Assembly (NCBI RefSeq): GCF_019429335.1
Contig: NZ_JAHYJB010000001.1
Span: 156,738 to 220,737, forward strand
DNA from: Sulfurimonas sp.
Lineage (GTDB): Bacteria; Campylobacterota; Campylobacteria; Campylobacterales; Sulfurimonadaceae
Length of the DNA stretch: 64,000 bases
Direction: 5' to 3'
Below the pieces are notes generated by a model. That model saw only the letters and a program-made list of their open reading frames with translations. It was not told the DNA's origin and did not search any database. Within the stretch, counting starts at the first letter, position 1; the number at the start of each line of letters is the position of its first letter. The position numbers were made by a program, and so were the translations under genes. Positions 21,907-32,212 of the stretch are shown piece after piece.

Positions 21907-21935
21907 CTAAAACGGGTATGTTTAGCTGTTTTTAT
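21905..21935 (+). terminator. Rho-independent-like terminator
   Basis: AGCTAAA acgggtatg? TTTAGCT arms followed by a T-rich tract after the TonB-like gene. Confidence 0.5.
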
Positions 21936-22860
21936 TAAAAAGTGCTAAAGCCCCTTTATAGATAGGTTCATCGATAAATCCGAACTGCTCGTCTTCAAAA
22001 CCGGTAATGCCCTCTTCTCTTTTTAGCTCAAATAGTCTGATAATAGTTTTTGCTCTTATCATCTCTCTCTCATCATCTGCAAACATCTTATTTACAAGCT
22101 TTGCCTGCTCTGGAGAGATACACCCTTTGGCATCGTAACCCATGCTCTTCTCCAAAGCTATCCATTTTTCAAACTCTTCTAGATTTTTAAAATCCTGAAA
22201 CACAAAAGAGACAGGCCTTGCTCCGAGAATTCTACATGTTACTAAAAATTGCGACAAAATATGAAGCACTATTGGGTTCTCTCTTCTTATCAGACTCTGA
22301 GGCAGATTCATATCAGCAAAGAGGTCTAAAATTCCAAGATAAAAGGTAGTAACTTTTTTGTCAATTTTCAACTGATACAAATTAGCCCACGCACCACTTG
22401 TCTCTATAGATAAGTGAAGTTCTGTTTTTTCATCTAAGAGCTCATAAACAGACTCTACCTCTTTTACGTTTCTTATTTTTGGAACTCTGATGGCATCTGG
22501 CATAAACTGGTTTAGATATGTAATCTCCTCATATCCGCCTTCAATCAGAGGATTTACACGAACAATCAGCTTCTTATCGCATCTCTTATGGTGGGAGAGA
22601 AAAATAGCGCATAAAACAAGTCCAAACGGCTTATCTTCCTTGCTTACGCCATCTTCAAGATTTAAAATTATGCAGTCCGCCTCAACAGAGTCTATCTTCA
22701 TTAAATGGTCTAGATTGTTGCACGAGAGCATCAATGCGGAGCGAAAATCTTTTCTTTTATTTACCATTCTGTAGGTAGGGCTCGCCAACGCATCTAATGC
22801 AGCCAAATCTCTTCTCTCGTACGCTGCTTTTACTTCTTCATAATTATTTAACATTCGCAC
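21922..22860 (-). CDS. HpcH/HpaI aldolase / citrate lyase beta-like protein
   Basis: RSALMLSCNNLDHLMKIDSVEADCIILNLEDGVSKEDK, LIVRVNPL, LHLSIETSGAWANL, YLGILDLFADMNLP. Confidence 0.85.
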   Translation of the reverse strand: MRMLNNYEEVKAAYERRDLAALDALASPTYRMVNKRKDFRSALMLSCNNLDHLMKIDSVEADCIILNLEDGVSKEDKPFGLVLCAIFLSHHKRCDKKLIVRVNPLIEGGYEEITYLNQFMPDAIRVPKIRNVKEVESVYELLDEKTELHLSIETSGAWANLYQLKIDKKVTTFYLGILDLFADMNLPQSLIRRENPIVLHILSQFLVTCRILGARPVSFVFQDFKNLEEFEKWIALEKSMGYDAKGCISPEQAKLVNKMFADDEREMIRAKTIIRLFELKREEGITGFEDEQFGFIDEPIYKGALALFNKNS

Positions 22861-23194
22861 CGCTCCCTTTTTTCTTCTCTTGCAGATAAAAATACAGCGC
22901 CTTTATCTCTCCCTCTGTCAAGAAGTATCTTGGCATCCCGTTTTTTCTTACGTTTAAAGCTCTGTAAAATTGATTAAAATCAATACTGTTTATAGGCGGA
23001 CCTATAAAAAATTTTTGCTCTTTCTTATGCTCATATTTTGCGACCAGCTTGCCCTCTCCGGCTTCACCATGACACTTATAGCATCCTATGCCTCTTGGAT
23101 TTTTGTAAAGCGAGGAAGAGTACTCCATAGGCGTAATGAAACTGCTCTTTGCCAGCAGAGAAATCGGCAGCAATATAAACAAAACACTCCACAT
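22844..23194 (-). CDS. Periplasmic c-type cytochrome
   Basis: Signal peptide MWSVLFILLPISLLAKS; heme motif CYKCH; distal Met in KNGMPRYFLTEGEIKALYFYL. Confidence 0.85.
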   Translation of the reverse strand: MWSVLFILLPISLLAKSSFITPMEYSSSLYKNPRGIGCYKCHGEAGEGKLVAKYEHKKEQKFFIGPPINSIDFNQFYRALNVRKNGMPRYFLTEGEIKALYFYLQEKKKGSGANVK

Positions 23195-23253
23195 AAAGCC
23201 ATCCTTTAATATATAAAGGTATAATAACAAAAAAATAATATTATGAGGTTTAA

Positions 23254-24111
23254 ATGCAACTTCTTGATGGAAAAGCACTCTCAACAAAAATTGAAGCAGA
23301 AATAGTTAACGAAGCAAAGAATTTAAAAAACAAAACGGGTTTGGTTCCTGGGCTTGCCGTTATTTTAGTAGGTCAAGACCCAGCAAGCGCGGCTTATGTA
23401 AAAATGAAGAAAAAAGCGTGTGACAGAGCAGGTTTTTACTCAGTTACACACGAGATGCCAAACGACATCTCACAATCAGCGATCGAGAACACGATTAAGA
23501 TGATGAATAACAACCCAAATATCGACGGTATTCTTATTCAGCTTCCTCTCCCAAAACAGATAGATACAACAAAAATACTAGAGCTTGTAGAGCCAAGTAA
23601 AGACGTAGACGGCTTCCATCCGTACAATGTCGGCAGACTGACAACGGGACTTGACGGCTTTGTTCCATGTACTCCGCTTGGTGTCATGAAACTTTTAGAT
23701 GAGTACAACATAGATGTAAAGGGAAAAAACTGTGTAGTTGTCGGCGCATCAAATATTGTAGGAAAGCCGATGGCTTCACTGCTTCTAAATGCCAATGCAA
23801 CGGTTGAGATTTGCCATATTTTTACGGATGATTTGAAAAAACACACACTTAATGCGGATATCCTTTTTGTAGGAGTCGGCGTCATAAATCTAATAAAAGA
23901 AGATATGGTAAAAGATGGCGCTATCATTGTAGATATCGGTATCAACCGCACAGATGACGGCAAGCTTGTAGGTGACGTGGATTTTGAAAAAGTAAGCAAA
24001 AAATGCTCATATATCACTCCTGTTCCAGGCGGAGTTGGACCCATGACAATCGCTATGCTTCTTAGCAATACGTTAAAAGCCGCAAAAGCGCACGCAAACG
24101 AAAGAGAGTAA
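23254..24111 (+). CDS. folD: Bifunctional methylenetetrahydrofolate dehydrogenase/cyclohydrolase
   Basis: ILVGQDPASAAYVKMKKKACDRAG, GILIQLPLPKQ, KDVDGFHPYNVGRL, PGGVGPMTIAMLL. Confidence 0.97.
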   Translation: MQLLDGKALSTKIEAEIVNEAKNLKNKTGLVPGLAVILVGQDPASAAYVKMKKKACDRAGFYSVTHEMPNDISQSAIENTIKMMNNNPNIDGILIQLPLPKQIDTTKILELVEPSKDVDGFHPYNVGRLTTGLDGFVPCTPLGVMKLLDEYNIDVKGKNCVVVGASNIVGKPMASLLLNANATVEICHIFTDDLKKHTLNADILFVGVGVINLIKEDMVKDGAIIVDIGINRTDDGKLVGDVDFEKVSKKCSYITPVPGGVGPMTIAMLLSNTLKAAKAHANERE

Positions 24112-24921
24112 ATGAAAGAGATTTTACACAAAACATACAAATTTTCAAACTCATGGACGGGAACAATTATAATTGTTCTTTTTGTTATATTTTTTATCGC
24201 TCAGGCTTTTAAAATACCAAGCGGCTCAATGAAAGACTCTCTGCTAATAGGAGATCACCTTTTTGCCAAAAAATTTGCATACGGCATACCTATGCCGCAC
24301 CTTCCGTTTTTGGAAGTATCTGTCATGCCATGGAGCGATAGACTTCGTTTGATGGACGGCGATACACCTAAACGCGGTGACATTGTAATATTCAGACCGC
24401 CGCACAACACAAAACAGCACTTCGTAAAGAGATGCGTGGCTATACCTGATGATGAACTCTTTGTTCTTCACAAAGACCTATACATCCACTTCAGCGAGGG
24501 AAATGAGTGGATTGAGAAGCATTTTGCAGGCTATGATATTCTTCCATATGCAGGAAAACTATGGGTTAGAAATCCTTATATGAAAGAGCATCCGGGGATT
24601 CATCATGACGATAAAATTGTAGAGGGTGGAGAATCTCATGAACCTATCTTTAACTTTGCACCAATAAAAGTAGAAAAAGAGTACTACTTTATGATGGGAG
24701 ACAACCGTGACCACTCAAGCGACAGCCGTTTTTGGGGTCAAGTGCCTTATGAAAATATTGAGGGAACGCCATGGTTTGTATATTTCAGCATTGATGAAAA
24801 TTGGGAAATTAGATGGGACCGCATAGGAAAAACTCCTACCGACTTGGAGTCTCCTGTGCTGCTTGACAAAGCAGTGGCAGAGAGAATAAAACACGATAAA
24901 GATGATTATGGAATCTATTGA
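24112..24921 (+). CDS. lepB: Signal peptidase I
   Basis: IPSGSMKDSLLIGD (catalytic Ser), KRCVAIPDD (Lys), MMGDNRDHSSDSR. Confidence 0.96.
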   Translation: MKEILHKTYKFSNSWTGTIIIVLFVIFFIAQAFKIPSGSMKDSLLIGDHLFAKKFAYGIPMPHLPFLEVSVMPWSDRLRLMDGDTPKRGDIVIFRPPHNTKQHFVKRCVAIPDDELFVLHKDLYIHFSEGNEWIEKHFAGYDILPYAGKLWVRNPYMKEHPGIHHDDKIVEGGESHEPIFNFAPIKVEKEYYFMMGDNRDHSSDSRFWGQVPYENIEGTPWFVYFSIDENWEIRWDRIGKTPTDLESPVLLDKAVAERIKHDKDDYGIY

Positions 24922-25585
24922 TTTAATAAAAATTTTAGCAGCTGTAGTTGCACTTGCAGTAGCTATTATCGGGCATGAGATAATGCACGGATGGATAGCT
25001 AACATGTACGGTGATACAACCGCTAAAAACGCGGGCAGACTCTCTATAAATCCATTAGTACATGTAGATTTGGTCGGCACAATTCTTGTACCAGCTGCTA
25101 CCTATTTTCTGCCGATGCTTATGGGAGCGGATAGCGGCTTTTTATTCGGTTGGGCAAAACCCGTACCGATTAATATGGCAACAGTAGTAGCAAGAGCAGG
25201 ATACAACGGAGCGATGCAAGTAGATTTGGCAGGAATAGTTTATAACTTTACACTTGCTCTTGTCGCATCAATCTTTATTGTCTCTATGAGCCAGCCGACA
25301 AATACAGATGGGCTACTCTATATTTTTGCTTATCTATTTATATTTCAGCTGCTGATAATTAATGTAGTCTTAGGGGTCTTCAACCTTCTTCCTATACCGC
25401 AATTTGACGGTGCTCATTTTATTATGCACTTGGCGATGAAGTATAAGATAGATTCCGTAGCGGAATTCTTCTATAAAAATGAAAGATATGGAATAATTAT
25501 AGTCTTAATTATTCTTATGACACCGTTAAAGAATTACGTATTAATAATGCCTGTACAGACAATTTTAAGTCTGCTGTTATCATAA
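24902..25585 (+). CDS. Site-2 protease family (M50) membrane metalloprotease
   Basis: IGHEIMHGWIA (HExxH) and NLLPIPQFDGAHF motifs. Confidence 0.9.
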   Translation: MIMESIDLIKILAAVVALAVAIIGHEIMHGWIANMYGDTTAKNAGRLSINPLVHVDLVGTILVPAATYFLPMLMGADSGFLFGWAKPVPINMATVVARAGYNGAMQVDLAGIVYNFTLALVASIFIVSMSQPTNTDGLLYIFAYLFIFQLLIINVVLGVFNLLPIPQFDGAHFIMHLAMKYKIDSVAEFFYKNERYGIIIVLIILMTPLKNYVLIMPVQTILSLLLS

Positions 25586-25598
25586 AAAAAGGGAGAAA

Positions 25599-26036
25599 AT
25601 GAAGTTTTACATTGCAACTGACCACGCAGGGGTGGATCTTAAAGATTATACGGTTGAGCTATTAAAAGAGAAAGGTCACGAAGTTATAGATTTGGGACCA
25701 TTTTCTAAAGATAGAGTTGACTACCCTGATTATGCCATAAAGGTTTGCGAAGCTGTTTTGGCTGATAAAAATTCACACGGCATACTTATTTGCGGTTCAG
25801 GCATAGGAATGAGCATGACAGCAAACAGACACAGCGGCATCCGCGCAGCACTCTGTCATGACGCCTATACCGCAACTGTTGCCCGCGGACACAACGATGC
25901 AAATGTGCTATGTTTTGGAGAGAGAATAATAGGCAAAGGCGTTGCAGAGTCTATCATAGATGCTTGGATATGCGGCAGTTTTGAGGGCGGGCGTCATAGC
26001 GGACGTGTAGAAAAAATCGAAGCCATTAATCCTTAA
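25599..26036 (+). CDS. rpiB: Ribose-5-phosphate isomerase B
   Basis: YIATDHAGVDLKDY, GILICGSGIGMSMTANRHSGIRAALCHD. Confidence 0.96.
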   Translation: MKFYIATDHAGVDLKDYTVELLKEKGHEVIDLGPFSKDRVDYPDYAIKVCEAVLADKNSHGILICGSGIGMSMTANRHSGIRAALCHDAYTATVARGHNDANVLCFGERIIGKGVAESIIDAWICGSFEGGRHSGRVEKIEAINP

Positions 26037-26055
26037 TGGTATAAAAGGAAAAAAC

Positions 26056-26388
26056 ATGTTTGTTGAATGGTCACTTTTAACCGTGCTCTCTATCGTCTCT
26101 GTTTACCTCTTTGTAAAGATGTTTTACTTCAAAAGTATCACAAGTAAAGAACAAAGAAGCAACGACTTGATGAAACTTACTCTCCAAGAAGCGGAGATAC
26201 TTATAAGAAAGTATCAGATACAGCTTCAGCGCGCGCTTGGGAATGTTGATATTTTGAGTGATGAGTTGACAAAACTAAGAAATGAGCTTAAAGTTTTAAA
26301 ACAGAGAAATACCAAGCATAGACAAGAGACAGATCGCCTAAACAACAAAATAAAAGCACTAGAGAGTCGTATAGACGCTCTGCTATAA
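26056..26388 (+). CDS. Membrane-anchored coiled-coil hypothetical protein
   Basis: N-terminal TM and heptad-rich C-terminus; tight spacing between rpiB and apt. Confidence 0.7.
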   Translation: MFVEWSLLTVLSIVSVYLFVKMFYFKSITSKEQRSNDLMKLTLQEAEILIRKYQIQLQRALGNVDILSDELTKLRNELKVLKQRNTKHRQETDRLNNKIKALESRIDALL

Positions 26389-26402
26389 CATAAGGACAGG
26401 AT

Positions 26403-26951
26403 ATGACACTTAGCAGCACTGAAAGAAAAATCATAGAAAACTCCATAAGAGATATAAAAGACTTTCCAAAGCAGGGCATTGTATTTAAAGATATCACCAC
26501 ACTTCTGGGCGACAAAGAGGCGTTTGGCGTAACCATGAACCACTTCTATCAGAGATATAAAGAGTATAACCTAGACTATATTGCAGGCATCGACGCAAGA
26601 GGCTTTATTTTCGGTGCTGCGCTTGCACAGATGCTAGGCATAGGTTTTGTTCCTATTCGCAAAAAAGGGAAGCTTCCATACACTACAATCAGCGAAAAAT
26701 ATTCTCTCGAATACGGTATGGACGAGATAGAGGTTCATATTGATGCTTTTAGCGCAATTCCAAATGCAAAAGTTCTTCTTATGGACGATTTGATTGCAAC
26801 GGGAGGGACTGCAAGAGCTGCCGCAAAGCTTATAAATCAAGCAGGTGCCTCATGTCTGGAAGCTTGTTTTATTATCGGTCTAAACTTTTTAGACGGACAA
26901 AAAAATTTAAAAGAGATTACAAACGTATACTCTTTGATTGAGGTAAACTGA
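26403..26951 (+). CDS. apt: Adenine phosphoribosyltransferase
   Basis: [47 protein letters not shown]. Confidence 0.96.
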   Translation: MTLSSTERKIIENSIRDIKDFPKQGIVFKDITTLLGDKEAFGVTMNHFYQRYKEYNLDYIAGIDARGFIFGAALAQMLGIGFVPIRKKGKLPYTTISEKYSLEYGMDEIEVHIDAFSAIPNAKVLLMDDLIATGGTARAAAKLINQAGASCLEACFIIGLNFLDGQKNLKEITNVYSLIEVN

Positions 26952-28153
26952 TGTATATTCCTTCCCCTTCAAAATTTGATCCAGATTTAAACGGACATTT
27001 TGGGATTTTTGGCGGCAGATACGCTCCAGAGACCTTAATGCCGGCACTTCTAAAACTTGAAGAAGAGTACAAAAACATCCGCTTTGACAAAGATTTCTGG
27101 AGCGAGGTCGACTACTATCTCAAAGATTATGTAGGACGCCCTTCTCCGCTCTATTTTGCTAAAAATCTCTCAGATGAAATTGGCGCAAAAATATATCTCA
27201 AAAGAGAAGATTTAAACCATACAGGCGCGCACAAAGTAAACAACGTAATCGCGCAAGGGCTTATGGCAAAGAGATTAGGATATAAAAAAATCATAGCTGA
27301 GACAGGTGCGGGTCAGCACGGCGTTGCAACTGCTACGATTTGCGCACTTTTAGGTTTAGAGTGCGAGATATTTATGGGTGCAAAGGATGTTGCACGTCAG
27401 GAGCTCAACGTTTTTCGTATGAAACTTCTAGGTGCGAAAGTAAACTCCGTTGAGAGCGGAAGCAAAACTCTAAAAGATGCAATGAATGACGCAATTCGCC
27501 ACTGGGTTACAAATGCAAGAGACACTTTTTATATAATCGGAACGGTTGCAGGTCCGCACCCATATCCTATGATGGTTAGGGATTTTCAGGCTATCATCGG
27601 CTATGAAGCAAGAGCTCAGATACTTGAAAAGGAGAAGCGTCTTCCCGATTACGTAATTGCATGTATCGGCGGCGGAAGCAACGCCATTGGGACTTTTCAG
27701 CACTTTTTAGAAGACAAAGAGGTTAGATGTATCGGCATAGAAGCCGGCGGTCACGGCATAGACTCAGGCGAGCATGGATGTTCTCTAAATCAGGGACGTC
27801 CGGGAGTATTGCATGGGCAGATGAGTTATCTGCTTCAAGATGATGACGGACAGATACTTGAAGCCCACTCAATTTCAGCTGGACTTGACTACCCTGGAAT
27901 CGGACCTGAGCATGCGTTTCACCACGACAACAAATCTGTAAGCTACGACTATATTACAGACAAAGAGGCGCTTGACGCGTTTGTATGGCTCTCACAAAAA
28001 GAGGGGATTATTCCCGCATTTGAGACTGCTCATGCAGTGGCATATCTTAAAAAAATGCCAAACATTAAAGACAAACTTGTTATCGTAAATCTATCAGGAC
28101 GTGGCGATAAAGATATGATGCAGGCAAAACAGTTGCTAAACTTTGACAAATAG
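26951..28153 (+). CDS. trpB: Tryptophan synthase beta chain
   Basis: [52 protein letters not shown]. Confidence 0.98.
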   Translation: MYIPSPSKFDPDLNGHFGIFGGRYAPETLMPALLKLEEEYKNIRFDKDFWSEVDYYLKDYVGRPSPLYFAKNLSDEIGAKIYLKREDLNHTGAHKVNNVIAQGLMAKRLGYKKIIAETGAGQHGVATATICALLGLECEIFMGAKDVARQELNVFRMKLLGAKVNSVESGSKTLKDAMNDAIRHWVTNARDTFYIIGTVAGPHPYPMMVRDFQAIIGYEARAQILEKEKRLPDYVIACIGGGSNAIGTFQHFLEDKEVRCIGIEAGGHGIDSGEHGCSLNQGRPGVLHGQMSYLLQDDDGQILEAHSISAGLDYPGIGPEHAFHHDNKSVSYDYITDKEALDAFVWLSQKEGIIPAFETAHAVAYLKKMPNIKDKLVIVNLSGRGDKDMMQAKQLLNFDK

Positions 28154-28161
28154 GAAAAAAA

Positions 28162-29577
28162 ATGAATATCAAACTAGTAGATAAAAAAATATCAGATATA
28201 GATTCAGAGATATTAGTAGAATTTTTAACAAAAGATGAGCTTCCAAATCACAAAAAAGCCAAAATACTCCAAAATGCAGGCTTTAAAGCTGAACAGGACA
28301 CAACATGCTTTTTGTATGAGAAAGCGACTCTTTTCTGCGGGATAGAGAGCAAAAAAAGCGATGACGTTAGAAGTGCGGCGTCTTGCATGATAAAAATGCT
28401 TAAATCTTCAAACTACAAATCAGCAAAGATGAGCGTTATAGGTAAATCTACATTAAGCGCTTTGGTAGAAGGTATTGTTTTAGGCGGATATGAGTTTAAT
28501 GAATATAAATCTGAGCCAAAAAAAGCAGCATTAGAGGAGATATCTTTTGCTATAGACGATTTTGAGCTTGGCGAACTTGAGACTATTTTCAACGAAGCGC
28601 TTATTATTGCAAATGCTACATGTTACACACGCGATATCGTAAACAGAGCTCCGCAAGAGATAAATCCTCAGACATTGGCACATGCGGCTCAAACTTTAGC
28701 TTATGATAACTCACTTTTGTGCAATATTCTTCAAGAAGATGATTTGGCAAAAGAGAATATGAACGCAATGCTGGCAGTCGGACGTGCCTCTGTTCATGGA
28801 AGCGCACTTGTTCATCTTGCATACAAACCTGCAAATCCTAAAAAAGTTGTTACGCTTGTAGGAAAAGGTTTAACTTATGACAGCGGCGGACTAAGCCTTA
28901 AAGCTCCTACTTCAATGGTAACGATGAAGATGGACAAAGCAGGCGCATGTGCAGTTCTTGGAATTATAAAAGCAGTAAGCGAACTGAAGTTAGATATCGA
29001 AGTTCATGCATTTATAGGTGCAGTTGAAAATATGGTCGGCGGAAATGCCTACAAGCCTGACGATATTCTTGTATCAAGAAGCAAAACAACCATAGAGGTT
29101 AGAAATACAGATGCAGAGGGTCGTTTGGTTCTGGCCGACATGCTTGACTATGCACAGGAGAAAGTAGATGCTGATTATATCTTCGACTTTGCAACACTCA
29201 CCGGTGCATGTATGATTGCTCTTGGGCAATATACTACAGGCTTAATGGGGCACTCTCATAAGCTCAAACATGATATTTCACGCGCAGGAGGCGACTCTGG
29301 AGAGATGATAAGCTCGCTGCCGTTTAACAGACATCTTAAAAAACTTCTAAAGAGCGAGATTGCAGACATTAGCAACACCGCTTCAAAGCCTTACGGTGGA
29401 GCGATAACTGCCGGCTTGTTTTTGGATAAGTTCATTAAAGATGAAAACAAAAACAAGTGGATGCACTTTGACATAGCAGGAACCGCCTATACCGAAAGCC
29501 CGTGGGACTGCAATGTTTACGGAGCAACAGGTGCAGGTGTGCGTTTAATGTGCGCGTTTTTAAGAGAGGCAAAGTAG
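28162..29577 (+). CDS. pepA: Leucyl aminopeptidase
   Basis: VGKGLTYDSGGLSLK, NTDAEGRLVLADMLDYA, metallopeptidase M17 C-terminal region. Confidence 0.95.
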   Translation: MNIKLVDKKISDIDSEILVEFLTKDELPNHKKAKILQNAGFKAEQDTTCFLYEKATLFCGIESKKSDDVRSAASCMIKMLKSSNYKSAKMSVIGKSTLSALVEGIVLGGYEFNEYKSEPKKAALEEISFAIDDFELGELETIFNEALIIANATCYTRDIVNRAPQEINPQTLAHAAQTLAYDNSLLCNILQEDDLAKENMNAMLAVGRASVHGSALVHLAYKPANPKKVVTLVGKGLTYDSGGLSLKAPTSMVTMKMDKAGACAVLGIIKAVSELKLDIEVHAFIGAVENMVGGNAYKPDDILVSRSKTTIEVRNTDAEGRLVLADMLDYAQEKVDADYIFDFATLTGACMIALGQYTTGLMGHSHKLKHDISRAGGDSGEMISSLPFNRHLKKLLKSEIADISNTASKPYGGAITAGLFLDKFIKDENKNKWMHFDIAGTAYTESPWDCNVYGATGAGVRLMCAFLREAK

Positions 29578-29653
29578 AGAACCAAGCGTCGCATTAATGA
29601 TTTATATGATTTAAATAAAGGCATAATTTATTTTTAAAATCATATAATCTTCC

Positions 29654-30499
29654 ATGCATGATTTATCACTTGAGACTGTTTTATTTGCATTTATCCTTAC
29701 GCTCTTTGCAGGGTTTTCCACATCCATAGGTGCCCTTCTTGCATTTTTTTCAAAAAGCAAAAACTACACTATTTTATCTGTCGGAATGGGTTTTTCGGCA
29801 GGCGTAATGATTTATATCTCTTTTATGGAGATTTTGCCAAAATCAAGAGACTCTTTCACGGAGCTCTACTCAAGTGAAATAACGGGAGAGATATTAACTT
29901 TTCTATCTTTTTTTGCAGGTATTGCCATAATCGCCGTTATTGACTATCTGATTCCAGAAGATGTGAATCCGCATGAGACAAAAAGCAATAGCGAGATTCT
30001 TGAACTTAAGCCGCAAACAAAAAGCTCCATTATCGGCAACTCTGCACTAAAGAGAACAGGAGTCTTTACGGCGCTTGCCATCGGAATTCATAATTTTCCA
30101 GAAGGGTTTGCAACATTTGCAGCAGCACTTGAGAATCCAACCCTAGGTATAGCCATAGCAGTTGCAATTGCAATCCACAATATACCAGAGGGGATAGCTG
30201 TCTCACTGCCGATATACCACGCTACAGGAAACAAAAAGAGTGCATTTTGGTATGCTACACTCTCGGGACTTGCCGAGCCGCTTGGTGCATTGGTGGGCTT
30301 TTTTATACTTCTTCCTTTTATGGGCGAAACTACACTTGGCATAACGTTTGGAATAGTCGCAGGAATAATGATTTACATCTCTTTTGACGAGCTTCTGCCG
30401 GCTGCGAGAGTTTACGGAAATGCACATACAACATTAGCAGGAATAACTTTTGGAATGTTTATTATGGCGATTAGCCTGATTGGCTTTAAATTGGTATAG
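29654..30499 (+). CDS. zupT: ZIP family zinc transporter
   Basis: IGIHNFPEGFATFAAAL and AIAIHNIPEGIAVSLPIY motifs. Confidence 0.93.
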   Translation: MHDLSLETVLFAFILTLFAGFSTSIGALLAFFSKSKNYTILSVGMGFSAGVMIYISFMEILPKSRDSFTELYSSEITGEILTFLSFFAGIAIIAVIDYLIPEDVNPHETKSNSEILELKPQTKSSIIGNSALKRTGVFTALAIGIHNFPEGFATFAAALENPTLGIAIAVAIAIHNIPEGIAVSLPIYHATGNKKSAFWYATLSGLAEPLGALVGFFILLPFMGETTLGITFGIVAGIMIYISFDELLPAARVYGNAHTTLAGITFGMFIMAISLIGFKLV

Positions 30500-30538
30500 T
30501 GTCAAAACACAAAATATGGCTGATGGGAAAAAAGTAAC

Positions 30539-31042
30539 ATGTATGTTGACATAAAAAAGCCTACACTTTTTTTATTTACGGATGCAAGCGTAGATCCGCA
30601 AACTAAAATCGGCTACGGCGCATACCTTCTAATGCCAGAATTCAGCCTAGAAGCGCCCATCTCAAAACACAAAATCAAAACAAGAAAATTTAAAAATACC
30701 ACTTCATCAAAACTGGAACTTGAGACACTGCTTTGGGCTCTTGGAGAAATAGAGACAAGAGAATGCAAAATTATCGTCTATACGGACTGTCAAAACATAA
30801 TCAGCCTAAAAGCAAGAGAAGAGCGCATTGTAAAAAATAACTATATGTCAAGAAAAAATACCCTTATAAGAAATCATGAGCTTTATAAAAAATTTTATAA
30901 AATCACGGACCGCTATGATTGTGACTTTATAAAAGTAAAAGGTCATAAAAAAACTGAGGACAAAGATTTGATAGATATCTTCTTTACACTTGTCGACAAA
31001 GCTTCAAGAGAAGCTCTTAGAGAAAAAGAGTCCCCATTTTAA
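30539..31042 (+). CDS. RNase H-like domain protein
   Basis: LFTDASVDPQTKIGYGAYLL, SKLELETLLWAL, IVYTDCQNI, KVKGHKK (RNase H-type acidic residues). Confidence 0.8.
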   Translation: MYVDIKKPTLFLFTDASVDPQTKIGYGAYLLMPEFSLEAPISKHKIKTRKFKNTTSSKLELETLLWALGEIETRECKIIVYTDCQNIISLKAREERIVKNNYMSRKNTLIRNHELYKKFYKITDRYDCDFIKVKGHKKTEDKDLIDIFFTLVDKASREALREKESPF

Positions 31043-31108
31043 TCACTATCTACACATATTTTAGCTATTATTACAAAAAATATTTCACAGCACAATAAAA
31101 GGTAAATT

Positions 31109-32209
31109 ATGGGTTTAAGTATCGGTCTTGTAGGACTACCAAACGTAGGAAAATCAACAACTTTTAATGCACTTACAAAAGCGCAAAACGCAGAGGCAGC
31201 GAACTATCCGTTTTGTACGATAGAGCCCAACAAGGCTATTGTTCCCGTTCCGGATAAAAGGTTGTCAGAACTAGCGAAAATTGTTAATCCTGAGAGAATT
31301 CAATACTCAACACTTGATTTCGTTGATATCGCGGGTCTTGTAAAAGGTGCCAGCAAAGGCGAAGGATTGGGAAACAAGTTTTTGTCAAACATTCGTGAGA
31401 CTGAAGTTATTCTACACATCGTAAGATGTTTTGAGGATGACAATATCGTCCATACTGAGGCGAGCATTGACCCTATAAGAGACGTTGAAATCATTGAGGG
31501 CGAGCTAATCCTAGCAGATATCGAAGTTTTGCAAAACAGAATGGATAGACTAAAAAAGCAGGCAAAAACAGATAAAACTGCGGCTGCAATGCTTATACTT
31601 GCAGAGGAGCTTGCTGAATTTTTAGCAGATGGCAACTTGGCTAGAAATTTTGCAAAAGTAGAGACAGATGAGTACAAACAGCTTAACCATGAAGTAAGAC
31701 TTTTAACAGGCAAAGAGATTATGTACGGTGCAAACGTTGATGAAGACGGCTTGTTAGAAGACAGCGACTTTGTTATCAAACTAAAAGATCATGCGGCTAA
31801 AAATAACTGCGAACTTATAAAACTTTGTGCAAAAATCGAAGAGGAACTTGTAGGTTTAGAAGACGAGGAAGCGGCTGAATTCTTAAGCTCTCTTGGCGTT
31901 CTTGAGTCGGGACTTGAGCAGATTATCCAAAAAGGTTTTGATAAACTCGGACTTATGAGCTACTTTACGGCAGGAGTTAAAGAGGTTCGCGCTTGGACAA
32001 TCAGAAAAAACACAACAGCACCAAAAGCTGCAGCTGTAATTCACAACGATTTTGAAAAAGGATTTATCCGCGCCGAGGTTATCGCATATAACGACTTTAT
32101 AGCATGCGGCGGTGAAAACAAAGCCAAAGAAGCTGGAAAGATGCGTCTTGAGGGAAAAGAGTATATCGTGCAAGACGGCGACATTATGCACTTTAGATTT
32201 AACGTATAA
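31109..32209 (+). CDS. ychF: Redox-regulated ATPase / OBG-family GTPase
   Basis: LVGLPNVGKSTTFNALT, DFVDIAGLVKGASKGEGLGNKFL, TGS-like C-terminus. Confidence 0.97.
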   Translation: MGLSIGLVGLPNVGKSTTFNALTKAQNAEAANYPFCTIEPNKAIVPVPDKRLSELAKIVNPERIQYSTLDFVDIAGLVKGASKGEGLGNKFLSNIRETEVILHIVRCFEDDNIVHTEASIDPIRDVEIIEGELILADIEVLQNRMDRLKKQAKTDKTAAAMLILAEELAEFLADGNLARNFAKVETDEYKQLNHEVRLLTGKEIMYGANVDEDGLLEDSDFVIKLKDHAAKNNCELIKLCAKIEEELVGLEDEEAAEFLSSLGVLESGLEQIIQKGFDKLGLMSYFTAGVKEVRAWTIRKNTTAPKAAAVIHNDFEKGFIRAEVIAYNDFIACGGENKAKEAGKMRLEGKEYIVQDGDIMHFRFNV

Positions 32210-32212
32210 TTT

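Noticed and set aside
23538-24140. 200-aa minus-strand ORF antisense to folD
   Set aside because: folD is unambiguous; low-complexity Ser/Thr/Pro antisense translation.
31300-31779. 159-aa minus-strand ORF antisense to ychF
   Set aside because: Ser-rich antisense frame inside a well-supported gene.
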